From the NCBI GenBank assembly GCA_012730105.1, contig JAAYBJ010000233.1:1-38875 (forward strand): a stretch of DNA of 38,875 nucleotides. The letters run 5' to 3'. The DNA is from Candidatus Hydrogenedentota bacterium. GTDB taxonomy: Bacteria; Hydrogenedentota; Hydrogenedentia; Hydrogenedentales; CAITNO01. A model generated the notes under the pieces. It saw nothing but the letters and a program-made list of their open reading frames with translations. It had not been told where the DNA came from and searched no databases. Both the position numbers and the translations under genes were made by a program. Positions 7,100 through 15,743 of this stretch are shown piece by piece (the stretch's first letter is position 1; each line of letters opens with the position of its first letter).

Positions 7100-10000
7100 C
7101 TAACGCTGTCGGTTGGTGGACATTGATGCGGTCAGCACCAGCAATGCCGCCCCCAAAACCAGCAGGTCGCCCAGGCGCCGACGGATGCCCTCGGGAGTCA
7201 GAAGATCCTTGTTATTTTCCGCGGTGCCACAACAGCATTCGGGTTCTTCTTCGCCTTCGGGGGCTTCGCCTTCCCCTTCTTCGGGTTCTCCGTCGGTCTG
7301 TTCTCCTTCCTGCTCCCCTTCAGAAGGTTCTTCGCCCTCGCCCTCGGTGATTTCTCCCTCGACCGAATTGTCTTCAACGACGATCAGCCCGGCTGTCCAG
7401 TCGTCGTCCTTCAGTTCATCGGCGGATAAGGGAATGGTGTCTTTGAAATCCTGCACGGCATCAGCATTGTTCACCGTTGCCGTATTGTGGACCCAGACGG
7501 TATAGGTTCCCGCTTCTGTCGGCGCTGTAAGCGTGGCGCTGCCTGTCCATGTGATCATTGCTGTTCCCGGCGTGCCGCTCTTGACTACCACCGGTTCGCC
7601 GCCGGTCCAAGCGCCCGATGCATCCCGCAGGCCTATGGTAATCTTGACCGTTTCACCGGCGGCTGATCCATGGTATTTTCCGCTTAATCCGCTTAACTTT
7701 ATCTCGCTCCCCGGCTGGAGGGGATTGGGCGGTGTTGTACAGGCATCCAGCCTTATCCCGTAAATTCGGGCCACGGTCAGCACCGTATCCCACAGGGCAT
7801 CCCGTGTCCCATCCACCGGGATGGCCTTTTGAAAATCCTGTCTGGCGTCGTTATCAATAGTCGTCTGGGTAGCCCGCGCCCAGACATGGTAGTCGCCTTC
7901 CACTGTTGGGGCGTTGACAGTAGTATTTCCGGACCAGGGTTGCCAGGCGGTGCCCGGCTTGCCGGTGTAGACTACTTTCGGATCTCCGCCGGTCCAGATG
8001 CCTTCCGTGTTCCGGAACCCAACGGCTATTTTTACCGTTTCATTTATGGCCCCCGCGTGATACTGGCCTTTCAGTGCGCCCAGTTCCACCGGTTGGCCGG
8101 GATTTACCGGATTGGGAGCGAGGGCGCACGAGCCCAGGGTTACCCCGCAGTCTGAACCTTCCCCTTCTTCGGTTTCCCCTTCAACCTCTTCCCCTTCTAT
8201 CGGGTCTCCTTCTACAAAGATCGGGGCGTCCCATCTGGCATCCGTTCTCTCATTGCTGGTTGAAGGATGCGCATTCTTAAAGTCTTGGATAACTAGATCC
8301 CGGCTGCCCACGTTCAGGGTGCTGCGCACCCAGACATAATAGGTGCCTGTTTCTGACGGCGCTGTGATCTGGGCATTCCCGGACCAGGGCTGCCAGGTCA
8401 CGCCGGGGATGCTGCTTATGACTATTTGCGGCTCACCTCCAGCCCAGTTGCCGGAAGCATCCCTGAAGCCCACGGAGAGCTTAATCAGATCATCCGGGGC
8501 TTTACCATGAAATTCGCCGCCTAGATCGCTCAAGATAATGCGCTGATTGGGCCTTGCCGGATTCGGCGTGGGTGCGCAGGTTTTTATGTTGACTCCGGGA
8601 TACTCCGATATAGGCACTTGCAGCAGATGTTCCGATACAATGCCGAAATCGGGAAGAGACGCCATATTGACAATGTCGCCAGTGGCAGCCACTTTCACCT
8701 TGTAGGTGAACACCATCGTTTCACCGCGCCCAAGCAGGGGGACGATGTATCCGGCATCATCCAGAGGGAATGCCGTTTCGCCGTCGTTATCCGTGATTGG
8801 AATACCGTTTACCGCCGTGCTGTTTTCCTGGTAGGTGAGTTCCGACGGCAAGGCGTCGTTTACCTTGAGGTTCGGAAATTCGATGAGTCCGTTATTGTAA
8901 AGGGCAATGCTGTATTCCATGATGTCATCCACGCTCAATCCCGTATCGCTATAGTCTTCACTGAGCGTGCTGCTTTTCTGGATGGTGGCGAGGGGGGAGG
9001 GCAGCACGGTTGTCCCCATGTCCAGGTAGGGATTGTCGGTTCCGGCAACTGCGGGATCCTGTCCCCATGCCGCCGCAAACAAGGTTGTATCAAGAGTGTA
9101 CACGCGCATGGCCGTCTGATCCTTGTCCGGGTCATACAGGGTCTTGGATTCATAGGCGGATACCTGGTATTCAACATCGTAGCGGTCTCCCCGTGTGTCG
9201 ATATGCGCTCCCGCGCCGTCGCCGTTGTAGTCCACGTAAAGTGTGGTGTCTTCTATCGGGGACACAAACACCGGACTTCCGTTTACGGTCAGATCGCTGC
9301 TGCCAGGTCCCCAGCCTACGGCAGCCTCTGTGGTCAGGGCGTTTTCCGGCACCAACGTGAATCCCCAGTCATACCCGTTATTATGATCTGCTCGTGCGCC
9401 GACCGTACTCAGGGCGGTAAAGACCTCTTCGCCGGCGCTTTCAAGGCGCGCGCCTGAGGTGACAGGCACCAGCCATGGATAAACGGAATTGCCGTTTACG
9501 GGAAAACTACCTGTGCCGAGGCGGGTGGTTGTATTTATTGTAATGGTGAAAGAGTTCGGATTATAGACGAACACATAGCAATCAGAGCCGTTGGAGGACG
9601 TCCCCACAGGCGTTAAATAACTGCTATGCCATTGTTCAAAGGGGAACAGGGTATACCACCGGGATTCGAAGTTGGCGTTGATGTCTCCCGTTATCAGGTG
9701 TGCCTGCACCGGCAGTGACGCGCGGACGGTGGCGCCCTTGAGGATCCCCCCGTTGACATGGTAGGAGTCTCCCCGATTAAGCACGACGGTAACCGGGTCG
9801 TTCGGGCCGTTCCCGTCCCTGTCGATTGTCACTGCGGTGTTATTATTTCCGGCCATGACAAAGAGGCCGACATATTCGAACATATAATTCGCGCTGACGT
9901 TTTCACCCACGGGGCAGATGAAATAGGAGCCGTGGTCCATCTTGGGAGTTACTTCCACTGCCCCGGCCAGCATGGGTCCCGGATCCTGCGCCCACATGGC

Positions 10001-10474
10001 GCGTGTGACCGCAATCGCAGTGGTGGCGCCTACCCGGTCACGGCCGTCATAGAATAAATTTGTGTTGCGCGGGATTTGGATCAGGTTGCGCAAACTGATG
10101 ACGGCGCCCTTCGACAGGCCGGTGGGGTCGTTGGTAAAGCCGGGCGGCGTGCCGTTTGCGTTATTCCCGTCACCCCATATCTGGGTGCTGCCCTGGGTCG
10201 GGTTGTTGAGATCGGTCTCATAGCCGTCTTCCCAGTGATCGTAATGAATTACCGTGCCGCCGCCGTAAACTACAAGGGAAGTTACTGTATCCATAATTGA
10301 ACCGAGCATCGGCGCCAGGACGGATAAGGATGCGTGTACCTGGGCTTCAGGCAGAGGCATGTAAAACTCATGAACCATGAAAACGCCGTGTGCGGAAAAG
10401 GAAACCAACAACAGAATCACTACCCGCAATATACCCGAAAACAACCGAAACGTAGCAAGAGTTTTTACCTTCAT
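7100..10474 (-). CDS. Giant exported EGE-linker protein with DUF11-like domain and three tandem repeats
   Basis: A 1124-residue surface protein. Residues 1-30 form a signal peptide. About 35-480 resembles the IgGFc-binding-protein N-terminal domain (YFICPVGENVSANYMFEY..., SLPVQAHLITGD...). About 490-620 is a DUF11-like adhesin domain (YSIALYNNGLIEFPNLKVNDALPSEL). Three related ~120-residue units follow at about 633-755, 780-900 and 910-1033, each with PNPxxPxQxxxLxxLxGxxH, a V/IGxRDASGxWxGGEP-type core and a C-terminal DFK segment. An acidic EGE tract (about 1035-1078) leads to ECCCG, a short spacer and a hydrophobic segment (LGDLLVLGAALLVLTASM) ending in basic residues, which looks like a C-terminal sorting signal. 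The ATG has GGGAG about 7 nt upstream. Function is unknown; adhesion or cell-surface display is inferred. Confidence 0.75.
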   Translation of the reverse strand: MKVKTLATFRLFSGILRVVILLLVSFSAHGVFMVHEFYMPLPEAQVHASLSVLAPMLGSIMDTVTSLVVYGGGTVIHYDHWEDGYETDLNNPTQGSTQIWGDGNNANGTPPGFTNDPTGLSKGAVISLRNLIQIPRNTNLFYDGRDRVGATTAIAVTRAMWAQDPGPMLAGAVEVTPKMDHGSYFICPVGENVSANYMFEYVGLFVMAGNNNTAVTIDRDGNGPNDPVTVVLNRGDSYHVNGGILKGATVRASLPVQAHLITGDINANFESRWYTLFPFEQWHSSYLTPVGTSSNGSDCYVFVYNPNSFTITINTTTRLGTGSFPVNGNSVYPWLVPVTSGARLESAGEEVFTALSTVGARADHNNGYDWGFTLVPENALTTEAAVGWGPGSSDLTVNGSPVFVSPIEDTTLYVDYNGDGAGAHIDTRGDRYDVEYQVSAYESKTLYDPDKDQTAMRVYTLDTTLFAAAWGQDPAVAGTDNPYLDMGTTVLPSPLATIQKSSTLSEDYSDTGLSVDDIMEYSIALYNNGLIEFPNLKVNDALPSELTYQENSTAVNGIPITDNDGETAFPLDDAGYIVPLLGRGETMVFTYKVKVAATGDIVNMASLPDFGIVSEHLLQVPISEYPGVNIKTCAPTPNPARPNQRIILSDLGGEFHGKAPDDLIKLSVGFRDASGNWAGGEPQIVISSIPGVTWQPWSGNAQITAPSETGTYYVWVRSTLNVGSRDLVIQDFKNAHPSTSNERTDARWDAPIFVEGDPIEGEEVEGETEEGEGSDCGVTLGSCALAPNPVNPGQPVELGALKGQYHAGAINETVKIAVGFRNTEGIWTGGDPKVVYTGKPGTAWQPWSGNTTVNAPTVEGDYHVWARATQTTIDNDARQDFQKAIPVDGTRDALWDTVLTVARIYGIRLDACTTPPNPLQPGSEIKLSGLSGKYHGSAAGETVKITIGLRDASGAWTGGEPVVVKSGTPGTAMITWTGSATLTAPTEAGTYTVWVHNTATVNNADAVQDFKDTIPLSADELKDDDWTAGLIVVEDNSVEGEITEGEGEEPSEGEQEGEQTDGEPEEGEGEAPEGEEEPECCCGTAENNKDLLTPEGIRRRLGDLLVLGAALLVLTASMSTNRQR

Positions 10475-10754
10475 TGCTCTCCCTTTTCAACCAGTTTTCC
10501 TCGACAAACTGCCGTAATATAATTCTATACAGTATCAACGGGTACCGTCCCCGCTTCGTGGCAAGATAAATTTATACACCTTTCCGCTTCGCTGCGGAGT
10601 TCCGGGAAACCTGCAGTTATTTATTCTTGTCGGCTCAGCAGCCAGTTTCTATCTTTATGATGCTATAGTCAATTATAAACTATGCGCCTTATCCGTGCAA
10701 GCCTTTTTTAGCGTCTTGTTGGGACACGTCGATCTGTTGCGGCAAAAATAACAC
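10475..10754. other. Intergenic region upstream of the giant EGE gene
   Basis: No ORF of interest is present. The stretch is AT-rich around 10515-10570 and 10610-10700 and should hold the promoter of the minus-strand EGE gene. TATA-like sequences (TATAGA, TATATT on the minus strand near 10520-10535) are visible, but no -35 at standard spacing was found. Confidence 0.4.
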
Positions 10755-10782
10755 GCCCGTGGAGTCTTGAAGATCCACGGGC
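10741..10782 (-). terminator. Rho-independent terminator of guaA-like gene
   Basis: Perfect 9-bp stem 10755-10763/10774-10782 (GCCCGTGGA with TCCACGGGC), 10-nt loop. Read on the minus strand it is followed by a T-rich run (TTATTTTT). It lies 38 nt beyond the stop codon of the minus-strand GMP synthase subunit. Confidence 0.85.
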
Positions 10783-10819
10783 TGAAGTTCGTTTTCGTGA
10801 TTAGGCTTATGGATATGTG

Positions 10820-11782
10820 TCAGACAACTTCCAACGTGGAGGGTGGTTTGGAGGCGATATTGTAAGTGACGCTGACTACCCCGGGCACCTTTCCGGTGAT
10901 TTCATTTGCCATGGCCGTGAGTAGGTCGAAGGATAGCGGTGTGGGTGACGCGGTGCGCGCGTCGACGCTTTCCCAGCACCGCACTTCAATCTGTAACCCG
11001 AAATCCCGCTTGCCGTCGCGCATGCCAGTTACCCGGTCTTCGTGCAGGATCGCCATGTACTGAAAAGCGCCGCTGTCTTTCAGGAAGCGCTCCGTGATGA
11101 CGGTTGCCTTCCTGACGGTTTCCACCCGTTCCGGCGTCACTTCGCCGATGATGCGTGCCGCAAGCGCTGGACCAGGGAAGGGGATGCGGTCAAACAGTTC
11201 CGCCGGAAGCCCCAGCGCTTTGCCCAGTTTCCGTACACCGTCCTTGCGCAGCTGAATCAGCGGTTCCAGGATGCGATACCCGAAGGCCTGCTGGGGATCA
11301 ATGCCTAGTTGTTCAAAAACGTTGTGCTGGCGTTTCACCCCGGCCACCGTTTCATCCACGTCGGTCAATATGGTCCCCTGCAGCAGGGTTTTTGCGCCGC
11401 TCTCTCTTACGATTTTGCCGAACACACTTTTGTAAAAGGTTTGTGTGATAGCCTCGCGCTTTTCTTCCGGATCCGTGATCCCTTTGAGGGCCGCGAAGAA
11501 TTCAGCCCGCGCGTCGATAATTTCCACCGTGACGCCCAAGGCTTTGAAAAATCCCACCACCTGCTCCGGCTCGCCTTCACGCATGATGCCGTTGTCGATG
11601 AACACCGTCCTGAGATGGTCGCCCAGGGCGCGATGGCCGAGCATGGTAACTGTCGAGGAATCCACGCCTCCCGATAACGCGTTGATGGTGGTGCCGTCCC
11701 CGACGATTTCTTTTATCTCACGGACCTTTTCTTCGATAAACTGACTGGTGTTCAAGTCCTGTGCCGTTATTTCTTGTATCAT
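10820..11782 (-). CDS. guaA: GMP synthase ATP-pyrophosphatase subunit, stand-alone
   Basis: A 320-residue protein matching the ATP-pyrophosphatase plus dimerisation portion of GMP synthetase, which aminates XMP to GMP. The PP-loop SGGVDSS is at residues 37-43; QGTILTDVDE, PFPGPALAARIIGEV and the terminal SKPPSTLEV correspond to conserved GuaA blocks. The class I glutamine amidotransferase domain that precedes this in most bacterial GuaA proteins is missing, as in the two-subunit archaeal enzyme. It is rather divergent: the usual SHHN near the XMP site reads RQHN and the terminal IEWE is LEVV. ATG 11782 was chosen because GAGGAG lies upstream; the frame continues to 11938 without family similarity. 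A separate glutaminase subunit would have to be encoded elsewhere. An alternative is a GuaA-like paralogue. Confidence 0.8.
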   Translation of the reverse strand: MIQEITAQDLNTSQFIEEKVREIKEIVGDGTTINALSGGVDSSTVTMLGHRALGDHLRTVFIDNGIMREGEPEQVVGFFKALGVTVEIIDARAEFFAALKGITDPEEKREAITQTFYKSVFGKIVRESGAKTLLQGTILTDVDETVAGVKRQHNVFEQLGIDPQQAFGYRILEPLIQLRKDGVRKLGKALGLPAELFDRIPFPGPALAARIIGEVTPERVETVRKATVITERFLKDSGAFQYMAILHEDRVTGMRDGKRDFGLQIEVRCWESVDARTASPTPLSFDLLTAMANEITGKVPGVVSVTYNIASKPPSTLEVV

Positions 11783-12076
11783 CCTTTTGCTCCTCTTTTG
11801 ATACCGTGCGCGGATTGCGTACTTTTTACGGCGTCCTGGTACCGTTGCCCGACCCGCCGGAACGGCAATAGTATCATACCCGCAAGTTCCACTGGAAATG
11901 ACCATAGCGGTTCGCCTGCGACGACGCTCAATTCTCACCGTTCCCGGGACTGGCCCGACATTCGCAGGTCGTATTACTCCCCGTTAGCGGAATTTGTTGC
12001 CCCGTTGAAACTGTTACTATTTTGCGTTGAGTCCGCATCCTTTAATCTGCACCAAGTAAAAAGTAAGGAGATGAAT
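11783..12076. other. Divergent intergenic region between guaA-like and rhodanese genes
   Basis: The frames of both neighbours run open into this 294-nt stretch, but neither part shows family similarity. It should hold both promoters. I saw only partial matches to -35/-10 pairs (for example TACTAT near 12018) and do not assign one. Confidence 0.4.
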
Positions 12077-12949
12077 ATGAGCATCGTGGCGATGGTAATG
12101 AGCGGCGTACTGACTGCGGTCGCCCCTTTGCTGGTGTCAACCGGAGATCTGGCCGAACTGAAAGAGGTATGTATTGTGGATGCCGGAAGTCCGGAAGACT
12201 TCGCGGCGGGTCACATTCCCAACGCGATCCATCTGCATGCGGATGTATTGTCGGAAACGCGTGGGAGCGTCAAGGGGCTGCTGAAGTCTCTTGAGCAACT
12301 CTATCAAATCGTGGGAGACGCGGGCGTGGATCCGCAAAAGCATGTTGTCGTATACGGCGACATGGCCAATCCTGAGAAACGGGTGCAGGCGACGCGGCTT
12401 TTCCTGGTCTTCCAGTACATAGGTTTCCCAAGGGTGTCCTTGTTGGACGGAGGCATTGGCAAATGGAAGAATGAGGGGCGTGAAATAGCGTCTGGTGAAG
12501 CGAAGGCCAATAAGGTGGCCATTCAGGGCCTTCAAGCGCGCCCCGAATTAATTGTCGGCCACGCGGAGGTGGCGGAGACACTGAAGGGTGACGAGAAAGT
12601 GGTGCTCGATATGCGTCCCGCAGCCTTTTATACCGGCGAGAAAATCAAGGACTATGTTACCCGGAAGGGCCATATCGTGGGCGCCGGCAACCTGCCCAAT
12701 GATGACTTGTTCACCGGACCTGATTTTGTGTTTAAATCCGTGGAGGAACTGGGCGAGGTTTATGGGCGGAAAGGTATCGACAAAGATACACCGCTTATCA
12801 CCTACTGTAACAGTGGCCAGGCCGCCACGGTGGGCTATTTTGGGGCTTTGCTGCTGGGTAACGATAGCACTGCCGTTTACGACGGGTCCATGGCGGAATG
12901 GTCCCAACTGAAAGATGCCCCCATATCCACAAAACCCGAACAGCCCTGA
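12077..12949 (+). CDS. Two-domain rhodanese-type sulfurtransferase
   Basis: A 290-residue tandem rhodanese (thiosulfate or 3-mercaptopyruvate sulfurtransferase type), transferring sulfane sulfur to a thiol acceptor. The first domain (about 17-140; LLVSTGDLAEL, VDAGSPEDFAAGHIPNAIHL, LLDGGIGKWKNEGR) is non-catalytic. The second (about 155-280) carries the active-site loop CNSGQAA with Cys at residue 244. Usual loops are CGSGVTA or CRKGVTA, so substrate preference cannot be read off. ATG 12077 has AAGGAG at 12065-12070, 6 nt upstream; an ATG at 12071 sits directly on that site. The first 15 residues are hydrophobic without basic residues; a weak membrane or export segment is possible. It is divergent from the guaA-like gene across a 294-nt gap. 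Confidence 0.9.
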   Translation: MSIVAMVMSGVLTAVAPLLVSTGDLAELKEVCIVDAGSPEDFAAGHIPNAIHLHADVLSETRGSVKGLLKSLEQLYQIVGDAGVDPQKHVVVYGDMANPEKRVQATRLFLVFQYIGFPRVSLLDGGIGKWKNEGREIASGEAKANKVAIQGLQARPELIVGHAEVAETLKGDEKVVLDMRPAAFYTGEKIKDYVTRKGHIVGAGNLPNDDLFTGPDFVFKSVEELGEVYGRKGIDKDTPLITYCNSGQAATVGYFGALLLGNDSTAVYDGSMAEWSQLKDAPISTKPEQP

Positions 12950-13099
12950 GCAGGCAGATTAACGATGCCGAAAGTGTTACGCGACCCGTAAAGCAGGTTA
13001 ATGATGTTGCCGGGGACCGGTTTAAGTAACTCCGGCGCTCATCTGTGTCTGCATTTACGGAGCACGTATGTTTTTTATACTGACCGCATTGCGTCAGCG

Positions 13100-15445
13100 T
13101 TATAACTTTATCCTGCTTGTGATGGACACTACTGTCAGCAGGGTCAGGCCGATCAGAAGCCAATCCCCCAGCAAGGTTCCGCTTCCCTTGGTCGGCCGGC
13201 TGCAGCAGCCGCAGGTTTCTTCTTCGCCTTCCCCTTCAGAGGGTGTTTCTCCTTCTCCTTCAACGAGGTTCTCCCCTTCACCTTCAGCCGGGTTCTCGCC
13301 TTCGACGGGATTCTCGCCTTCGACGGGGCTTTCCCCTTCACCCTCAACTGGGTTCTCCCCTTCGACGGGATTTTCTCCTTCGACGGGGCTTTCCCCTTCA
13401 CCTTCAACTGGGCTTTCACCTTCCACAGGGCTTTCTCCCTCGCCTTCACCTTCAACGACCGTGCAGTCCAACTGACCCCTGATATCCCCATCGGGATAGT
13501 CGCTTGACGTCAGTTCGATATATAAACCGCCATCCAATAAAAGTTCAGCCTCGTGTAGGGACAGAATCAGTGTTGAAGTCACGGGGCTTGACGGGTTGCC
13601 AAGGTCAATAAGAACCGGGCCGTTTTCACCCGAAACCCCCTGATGGATCCGTGCAGATAGCGGGTTTTGAATGGTATGCGACACCGTAATAACCGCTTCA
13701 CGGGTTAAAGGATCCGCCTGTATCTCTACGGTGCCTGTACTTTGGGAAAGAGAGCCGGCCACCACTTCGCTCGCGTCCAATAGGCTGTTGCAGGCAAAGG
13801 GCGTATCATCGAGCATTTCTCCCGAGAGTCCGTAAAGTCCCTGTTTGTTAATCGTTAGGAGTACCAGTCCTTCGCGGTCAAGCACGGCAAAGTCCGGGAT
13901 ATCCTCCCACAGCCTGGTCGCGGGGTTGAAGAGCACGGGACGTACACAACCGGGGGTGAGCAGGGGCGATGCGGATACGGGCAGTTCCAATAAGGCTGGG
14001 GGGACGATATCAAGAGGCGCCTGCACATGAACGGCATGATAGACGGTATTCGCATCCACGCATGCTGTGCCCTGAGGCGCGGCGGCGATCTGGCTCGCAT
14101 CCGGAATGATTGGCACGTCAACGGCTTGAGGCAGCAAGAGCGCCAATGCGTCCGGCTCAATCACATCATTAAGGTTCAGGAAGGCCGTTATGCTTCCGCC
14201 GCCTTGAAGCTGCAACTGCGCGGGGACGGGATAGGAGGCGGGGTCAATCGTTTCTTCAAAATCCATCTCATCCAGAATCCACAGTTTTTCATCCATCTTG
14301 TCGGAGACAATTTTCACCTTTGGGCGATAGCGGCCCAGGCGTCCGCCGACGGGTTCCTGGTCCTGCCAGGACGCGGTAAAACATATCCAGACGCACTCTC
14401 CGGCGGGAATCGGTGCGGGGTCGGGGGCCTGTGTGTTGTTTACATTGTTGCCCTGGACTTTCTCAAACTCTATGGTGACTTCGACATCGTTGGGGCAGCG
14501 ATTGCAGACTCGCATGCAGAAACGCGCGCCTTCCTGGCCCAGCGGCACAACGCGGGGGAACCAGACAATCTCCACGTCATCACAGGGCTCTTCCCCTTCG
14601 GTCGTTTCTCCTTCGGTGCCTCCCTCGCCCTCCCCTTCGCCTTCCTCTTCCCCTTCACTTTCCCCCTCGCCTTCATCCGGTCCATTGCCGCCCCCTGGGG
14701 CGACACCTTTGCCGTAGCCCCTCCAGAAGTAATCTTCCGTTTCCCCTGTGGGAAAGCCGGGCGCCGGACCACTGCCGTCCCACCCATCCAGGCCAAAGTC
14801 TGACAGACTTAACGGCGCTTCTGCAACCGTTATGCGGAACCAGGTTTGATAAGCGAAGAGCAGTCCGTTACCCCAGCCGAAGGCCGGCAGCACGAACGCT
14901 TTCGTCTCACCCGGCAGGATATCGCCGGGCACCTGGATTGGATAATTTCTGACAACCCATTCCGGTACCTGCTGGCCGATAATGTCGGTGTATCGCTGCC
15001 ACTTGCCGTCCTGATTAAAGTCGGCAGCCAGATTGACGTATCTTGTTCCGCCTGCCGCACCAGAGGGAATGGTCACCTCAACGGTGACGTATGTCGGGAC
15101 GGGAATCTGGACCAAAAGAAAGAAAAAATTTCGGAACCCGTCATCAAAGGGATCGCGATTGATAACGCGTGCGGCGGATTCATCATCCACCCGGTTCCCG
15201 AGTAATTCCTGTGACAAATCCAGATGATAGGGTCCGCTACGACCTGGAAAGACAGTATTGACTGTCGGATTCAGGGTGGGATAATGGCCCGTTCCCTGGC
15301 CGAATTGGTTGATACCCGGAATGTCCGGTGCATCACCGTAATCACCTGTCTGTGCCAGCCCTGATGCCGTAACAAGAACGGTGACTGTAATCCAGGCACC
15401 TGCCAGGCATGGAGTGGCGACGCATGTTTTACTTTGGATTTTCAT
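13100..15445 (-). CDS. Exported EGE-linker protein with GEVED-like and CHRD domains
   Basis: A 781-residue surface protein. It has a signal peptide (about 1-33, ending ...SGLAQ). GDYGDAPD starts a GEVED-like beta domain (about 33-245, ending TEDYFW). A first acidic EGE tract (about 255-290) precedes a Cys-containing domain of unknown type. About 570-655 matches CHRD (TGTVEIQ..., ISARIHQG-like segment, SDYPDGDIRGQL). The C-terminus is a repetitive EGENPV/EGEGESPV tract (about 658-737), then CGCC, a spacer, LLGDWLLIGLTLLTVVSI and a basic end. ATG 15445 has GGAGG about 9 nt upstream; an upstream ATG at 15472 lacks a site. Architecture parallels the giant EGE gene at 7100, including the LGD motif before the membrane segment. 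Role: probably surface-anchored adhesin or matrix protein; substrate unknown. Confidence 0.8.
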   Translation of the reverse strand: MKIQSKTCVATPCLAGAWITVTVLVTASGLAQTGDYGDAPDIPGINQFGQGTGHYPTLNPTVNTVFPGRSGPYHLDLSQELLGNRVDDESAARVINRDPFDDGFRNFFFLLVQIPVPTYVTVEVTIPSGAAGGTRYVNLAADFNQDGKWQRYTDIIGQQVPEWVVRNYPIQVPGDILPGETKAFVLPAFGWGNGLLFAYQTWFRITVAEAPLSLSDFGLDGWDGSGPAPGFPTGETEDYFWRGYGKGVAPGGGNGPDEGEGESEGEEEGEGEGEGGTEGETTEGEEPCDDVEIVWFPRVVPLGQEGARFCMRVCNRCPNDVEVTIEFEKVQGNNVNNTQAPDPAPIPAGECVWICFTASWQDQEPVGGRLGRYRPKVKIVSDKMDEKLWILDEMDFEETIDPASYPVPAQLQLQGGGSITAFLNLNDVIEPDALALLLPQAVDVPIIPDASQIAAAPQGTACVDANTVYHAVHVQAPLDIVPPALLELPVSASPLLTPGCVRPVLFNPATRLWEDIPDFAVLDREGLVLLTINKQGLYGLSGEMLDDTPFACNSLLDASEVVAGSLSQSTGTVEIQADPLTREAVITVSHTIQNPLSARIHQGVSGENGPVLIDLGNPSSPVTSTLILSLHEAELLLDGGLYIELTSSDYPDGDIRGQLDCTVVEGEGEGESPVEGESPVEGEGESPVEGENPVEGENPVEGEGESPVEGENPVEGENPAEGEGENLVEGEGETPSEGEGEEETCGCCSRPTKGSGTLLGDWLLIGLTLLTVVSITSRIKL
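13235..13470 (-). repeat. Higher-order coding repeat (EGENPV / EGEGESPV units)
   Basis: The C-terminal linker is encoded by 18-nt and 24-nt units. The order EGEGESPV-EGENPV-EGENP(V/A), 60 nt, occurs twice in tandem, which suggests recent duplication by slippage or unequal crossing-over. It is in frame throughout. It is not a CRISPR array: no unique spacers separate the units. Confidence 0.85.
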
Positions 15446-15496
15446 TGTTTCGGCCTCCGTGGTTGGATTCAAGTGCGTTTATTGTAAACAAAATAA

Positions 15497-15525
15497 AGTA
15501 TATCAGAAAACTTTTAAATATGCAA
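15497..15525 (-). promoter_or_regulatory. Sigma-70-type promoter of the CHRD/EGE gene
   Basis: On the minus strand, TTGCAT (15520-15525) and TATACT (15497-15502) are separated by exactly 17 nt. The predicted start of transcription is about 15490, giving a ~45-nt leader that includes GGAGG. Confidence 0.7.
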
Positions 15526-15649
15526 GACCTCGAATAAAATTTTTATATCGCGTTTAATGTTTAAAAAACTACATAGAAGCGAGGCATTTATCCTAAATGT
15601 GCTTTTATATTGATGTTTTTGGGGTCGGGAAATTGTGTTTTAATTCTTC

Positions 15650-15678
15650 TTGATATTTATTACTTGTTAAATTATAAT
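15650..15678 (+). promoter_or_regulatory. Sigma-70-type promoter of the GAF gene
   Basis: TTGATA (15650-15655) and a perfect TATAAT (15673-15678) are separated by 17 nt, about 65 nt upstream of the GAF start codon. The whole 15480-15700 stretch is unusually AT-rich for this window. Confidence 0.75.
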
Positions 15679-15743
15679 ACTTGTATTTTAGGTTCTGATA
15701 GATATCTGCCACCGATAAAACACCGATAATGAGGAAAATTAGT

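Noticed and set aside
13215-13470. Regular repeats that could be taken for a CRISPR array
   Set aside because: Units are contiguous, in frame and encode EGENPV/EGEGESPV; there are no unique spacers and no cas genes.
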